In this document: positions 19,816 through 23,691 of the stretch, one piece after another
Layout of the letters: each line of letters begins with the position of its first letter
Numbering within the stretch: the stretch's first letter is position 1
From: Ophiothrix spiculata
Lineage: Eukaryota > Echinodermata > Ophiuroidea > Amphilepidida > Ophiotrichidae
Assembly (NCBI GenBank): GCA_000969725.1
Contig: JXSR01S029078.1
Reading direction: 5' to 3' (one strand)
DNA: 23,691 nucleotides
The notes under the pieces: model-generated
The model's database searches: none
What the model saw: only the letters and a program-made list of their open reading frames with translations
What the model was told of the DNA's origin: nothing
Position numbers and translations under genes: made by a program

Positions 19816-20341
19816 CCCCTTTATTTTAAGAAGCATTTGCTCATTTATTACGGAAACTTTCTTGTGACATAATCTTCCTTAAACACAATCACTATTTAAA
19901 AAATAACTAGGATTTACCTCAGCTCAAGGGAAATTGTTAGGGATGCCATACTTTTTAGAGTGGAGGTAAATGTATTCTTATGTAATGGCAAGATTTTGAT
20001 TAAATCTGTTCCTCGCATCAACCTTACGAGTTTTAACATCGCTGAAAGACCCAAGAGGGAGGAAGTATAGTACTCCTGATGTTAGCATCATTAGCATATT
20101 GCAGTCATCTATTACATACAGCATGCTGAATAATTCATCGTATATCGCACTCCTGTTTTGTCAAAAATAACACAATAATACATCAGAATTCATTAGCATC
20201 TATGCGTCTTATCTCCTCAAGGTGTAGGTTTTTACTTAGCTTTTAAAAAAATGTGTTTTATTGATTTTGATTCCAACTTCAACATTGCGAGTGCTTGTGA
20301 TTTTTATTAACATAAATATTGGAGTACTTAGACTAAGGACC
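19816..20341. other. intronic stretch without recognised features
   Basis: AT-rich intron c DNA with repeated ttagcat motifs near 20080-20200, too loose to call a repeat. No gene or element ends. Confidence 0.45.
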
Positions 20342-20797
20342 ATATGAATACGCTAGAATAAGAACATCCCAACTCCAATAGCTCCCTTCTGTTAATTATA
20401 CTTATAAAATGTAAATGCATACAAATCTCTGAAAATGCTTTCACAACACTAAAATAGCATTTCAATGTCAATATCCTAATCATAGTGTCACATTTGACCC
20501 TGTAGTTGACTTTTTTAGACATTGTTAGATAATAGTTGCTATATATAAACAGCCATTACAAGAAAACCCCAACTCCATGAGCTCCCCTCTGCAAACATAT
20601 GCTAGAAAAATTATCTAACAATGTCTAAAAAAGTCAACTACATGGTCAAATGTGACACTTTGATTGGGATAAAGACATTGAAATGCTTTTTAGTGATTTG
20701 AAAGCAATTTCAGAGATTTGTATGGATTTATATTTTACAGAACTTATCAGAAGGGAGCTATTGGAGTTGGGATGTTCTTATTCTGGCGTATTCATAT
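20342..20797. repeat. large inverted repeat, arms about 190 bp, loop 76 bp
   Basis: The left arm 20342-20533 and right arm 20610-20797 are reverse complements with scattered mismatches. Near-perfect parts include the 32 bp from aataagaacatcccaact onward and the inner ttgacttttttagacattgt. The loop holds a third partial copy of the motif, ccccaactccatgagctccc. Transcribed as part of the RSK pre-mRNA, it could form a long hairpin. The open frames in the two arms encode similar peptides only because the arms are homologous. Confidence 0.85.
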
Positions 20798-21124
20798 ATT
20801 TCCTCTGTACAAGGAGAAGATTTTACATATTCAAGGAAGCTCTCCTTTCCCACGTTTTAATCTCCGATATAAGAATAAAGATTTTAAATCTACTACTTCC
20901 TGTTTTTCCGATATCCTCCTCATGTGGGAGTCGTTTAATCTCGTTCCTACAAAGAGTTTTGTATCCTATGAAGAACCAGGAGATGATAAAACTTTAAAAG
21001 TTACAAAGCTGTTCTATCTACCTCTATATAAAATTGTATGAAGTTTCAATTTGTGAAAAATAGGACAGGGATGATTACATATATATCAGAGTGATGTATG
21101 AGTGCCACCAAGCTCATCAGACAT
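20798..21124. other. intronic stretch without recognised features
   Basis: Two overlapping open frames extend from the inverted repeat to about 21041, with no recognisable protein. No other structure is supported. Confidence 0.4.
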
Positions 21125-21445
21125 AGGGGTGTTTCGGTCACAAAATTGGTCAAAAAGTGGGTCTTTCAGTGACAAAGTGCTTAAAATATGGGATCTTTGG
21201 GCAAAATTCATAAAAAAGTAGGGTCTTTCCGGGTCAAAATGGTAATAAAAATTGTAAAATGTTGACAAAGAGAACGAATTGAGCAAAATTTTCGAAAAGA
21301 TTAAGAAAATGGTAGGTCTTTGAGTGACAAAGGCTGTTTTAGTGACAAGGAATTACAAAATAGGGGTGGGGGGCATTGAATGACAGTTGGTAGAAATAGG
21401 GGTCTTTTGGTGAGAGCAAGCAAAAGAACGGGGTTTTTTGGTGTC
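21125..21445. repeat. degenerate G/T-rich subrepeat array (GGGTCTTT units)
   Basis: At least seven irregular units share the pattern A-run, then (t)aGGGGTCTTTnnGTGACAAA: near 21124, 21158, 21189, 21218, 21310, 21358, 21396 and 21429. C/G-rich sequence follows at the right (ccacccacccccgcgcggcacccc). The build resembles the interior of 16092-16567, so it may be the core of another non-autonomous element. Exact ends were not found. Confidence 0.5.
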
Positions 21446-21531
21446 ACATGGCGTGTAACTTAAACTTTAGTTACCACCCACCCCCGCGCGGCACCCCTTG
21501 TAGGGGATAACACCCATCTTTAAATATTCTA

Positions 21532-21953
21532 CTACAGCATCTTGTAATATACAAATATAACATGGTTTGAGGGGAAGTATCGCAAAATACTGTTCCCGAG
21601 GCGTTGGATGATCCAACACTGAGGGACAGTATTTTGCAATACTTCTCTGAAATAAACCATGTTGTATTTGTTTTACTACACCTCAAAAACATCAAAATAT
21701 AACTTGAAAATAAATCAAAAATCAACAAATTCAATACTTTGCCATGAGCCATACGGCAGTACCATGCGGAAGTTTTTACTACTTTCCCTGCGTTTATGTA
21801 AAACAAACAGACGCAACACCGCACGCATAACCGCGCGGTAGTACTTGAGTATTAACGCACACGCGGGAGAGTAGCCAAAAATACTTTTTGCGCGTCTCCG
21901 CTATTAAATCAATAAAAAGACTGTATTACCTTATAAATATTCAAGAGGTGTAG
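21532..21953. mobile_element. foldback TIR element ending just before RSK exon d
   Basis: The ends ctacagcatcttg and, inverted, ctacacctcttga are flanked by TA (21530-21531 and 21954-21955). A third terminus, tactacacctc, lies at 21674-21684, so a smaller 278-bp element (21676-21953) may be joined to a cruciform. That cruciform has arms 21551-21597 and 21623-21671 (aagtatcgcaaaatactgt against acagtattttgcaatactt) and an inner hairpin GTTGGA/TCCAAC in its loop. The right half is CpG-rich. It ends 33 bp before exon d. Confidence 0.55.
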
Positions 21954-21970
21954 TAACATTGTATATTTGA

Positions 21971-23109
<1,139 letters not shown>

Positions 23110-23691
23110 GTTTTTTCAGTTTGATAATTAAAATATTTTTATGTTTTAAGCTGTTTTATTGGTTTGATGGTGTCACCCAGGAAAAAAATGATATCATCAC
23201 GAGAACCACATTTGACTGACACTGGCAATGTTAACTCACATACCAGCATTGTTCATCTGTGAAATGTACTTAAGAAAAACATACGATTTTACTGAGTGAG
23301 CCCGTTTTTGGTATTTATCTATGCTTCAAGCTGTCTACTTGGTTTGATGGAATCATGCAGGAAAATGTTTACGTCAGTGTGTGAACCACCATCAGCACTG
23401 TGATACCAGTATATTCAGCTATGCCAAATTTACTTTAAGAAAAACATGCGCTTTTACTGAGTGAACCAGTTTTTGGTATTAATCTATGCTTCTAGCTGTC
23501 TACTTGGTTTGATAGAATCATGCGGGAAAATGTTGACGTCAGTGTGTGAACCACCATCAGCACTGATACCAGCATTACTCAGCTATGCCAAATGTGCTTT
23601 AAGAAAAACACACGCTTTTACTGAGTGGGCTTGTTTTGGTATTTATCTATGCTTCAAGCTGTCTACTTGGTTTGGTGGAATCATGCAGGAA
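23110..23691 (+). repeat. tandem repeat, 163-180-bp unit, more than three copies
   Basis: The anchor ctgtctacttggtttga begins at 23331, 23496 and 23659, with a diverged first copy at 23151 (ctgttttattggtttgatgg), giving spacings of 180, 165 and 163. Units share gtgtgtgaaccaccatcagc, gataccag, ctttaagaaaaaca and cttttactgagtg. The first unit is the most diverged. One unit carries a perfect TGACGTCA (23534-23541), its neighbour ttacgtca. The array continues past the right end, so copy number is unknown. Confidence 0.85.

Noticed and set aside
20683-21041. Open frames 20683-20997 and 20718-21041 as coding
   Set aside because: They extend from one arm of the large inverted repeat, overlap in different frames and have no domain or splice support.

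Overview
The window looks like a piece of an animal nuclear genome. It is AT-rich and has no prokaryotic gene architecture. A single protein-coding gene can be supported: four short exons with GT-AG borders, in perfect mutual frame, that encode the start of the N-terminal AGC-type kinase domain of a p90 ribosomal S6 kinase (RSK, RPS6KA1/2/3/6 type). The residue match to vertebrate RSK is strong but not identical. The repeat landscape (tRNA-derived SINE with a CTTGGaCAAGGaaCTT body, ataggcctaggcc-type motifs, many small TIR elements) suggests an invertebrate deuterostome, most likely an echinoderm such as a sea urchin. The species assignment is inference.

Gene layout on the + strand: exon a 9823-9933 (pre-kinase linker, strand beta1 and most of the glycine-rich loop), intron of about 7.7 kb, exon b 17666-17747 (beta2-beta3 with the ATP-binding lysine), intron of about 1.35 kb, exon c 19095-19175 (alphaC helix with its glutamate), intron of about 2.8 kb, exon d 21987-22066 (beta5, gatekeeper, hinge). 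The donor after exon d opens an intron that runs off the right end. The HRD catalytic loop, DFG, linker, C-terminal kinase domain and docking tail lie outside the window. The exon carrying the initiator methionine was not found in bases 1-9822.

Almost everything else is intronic or upstream non-coding DNA, full of short non-autonomous mobile elements. Recognisable by ends and target duplications are: a TTAA-flanked family in two inverted copies (1518-1824, 13999-14364); a TTA-flanked Harbinger-like element with internal back-to-back termini (4282-4773); a TTA-flanked MITE whose empty site is preserved nearby (8726-9101); a hAT-like family with 8-bp duplications in two inverted copies (7355-7762, 10257-11112); a TA-flanked pair (11160-11412, 17903-18143); a 1.0-kb CAGGGACT-ended element with a small acidic ORF (12377-13401); an 8-bp-duplication element with CCCAGGGGG ends and TTAGGGTAT subrepeats (16092-16567); a foldback element ending about 30 bp before exon d; and a tRNA-derived SINE (about 19495-19815).

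The most instructive region is 5537-9749. A 1.38-kb non-coding repeat 'A' occurs twice. The second copy is flanked by a 17-bp direct repeat, sits inside one arm of an older foldback element, and itself contains the MITE at 8726. The centre of the foldback received the hAT-like element. Insertion order can therefore be read directly. Other structure includes a 190-bp-arm inverted repeat at 20342-20797, several tandem duplications, and a 165-180-bp tandem repeat that continues past the right end. I found no RNA gene, CRISPR array or complete second gene, and no convincing new functional system. The interest lies in the mobile-element families and what they may do inside the RSK introns.
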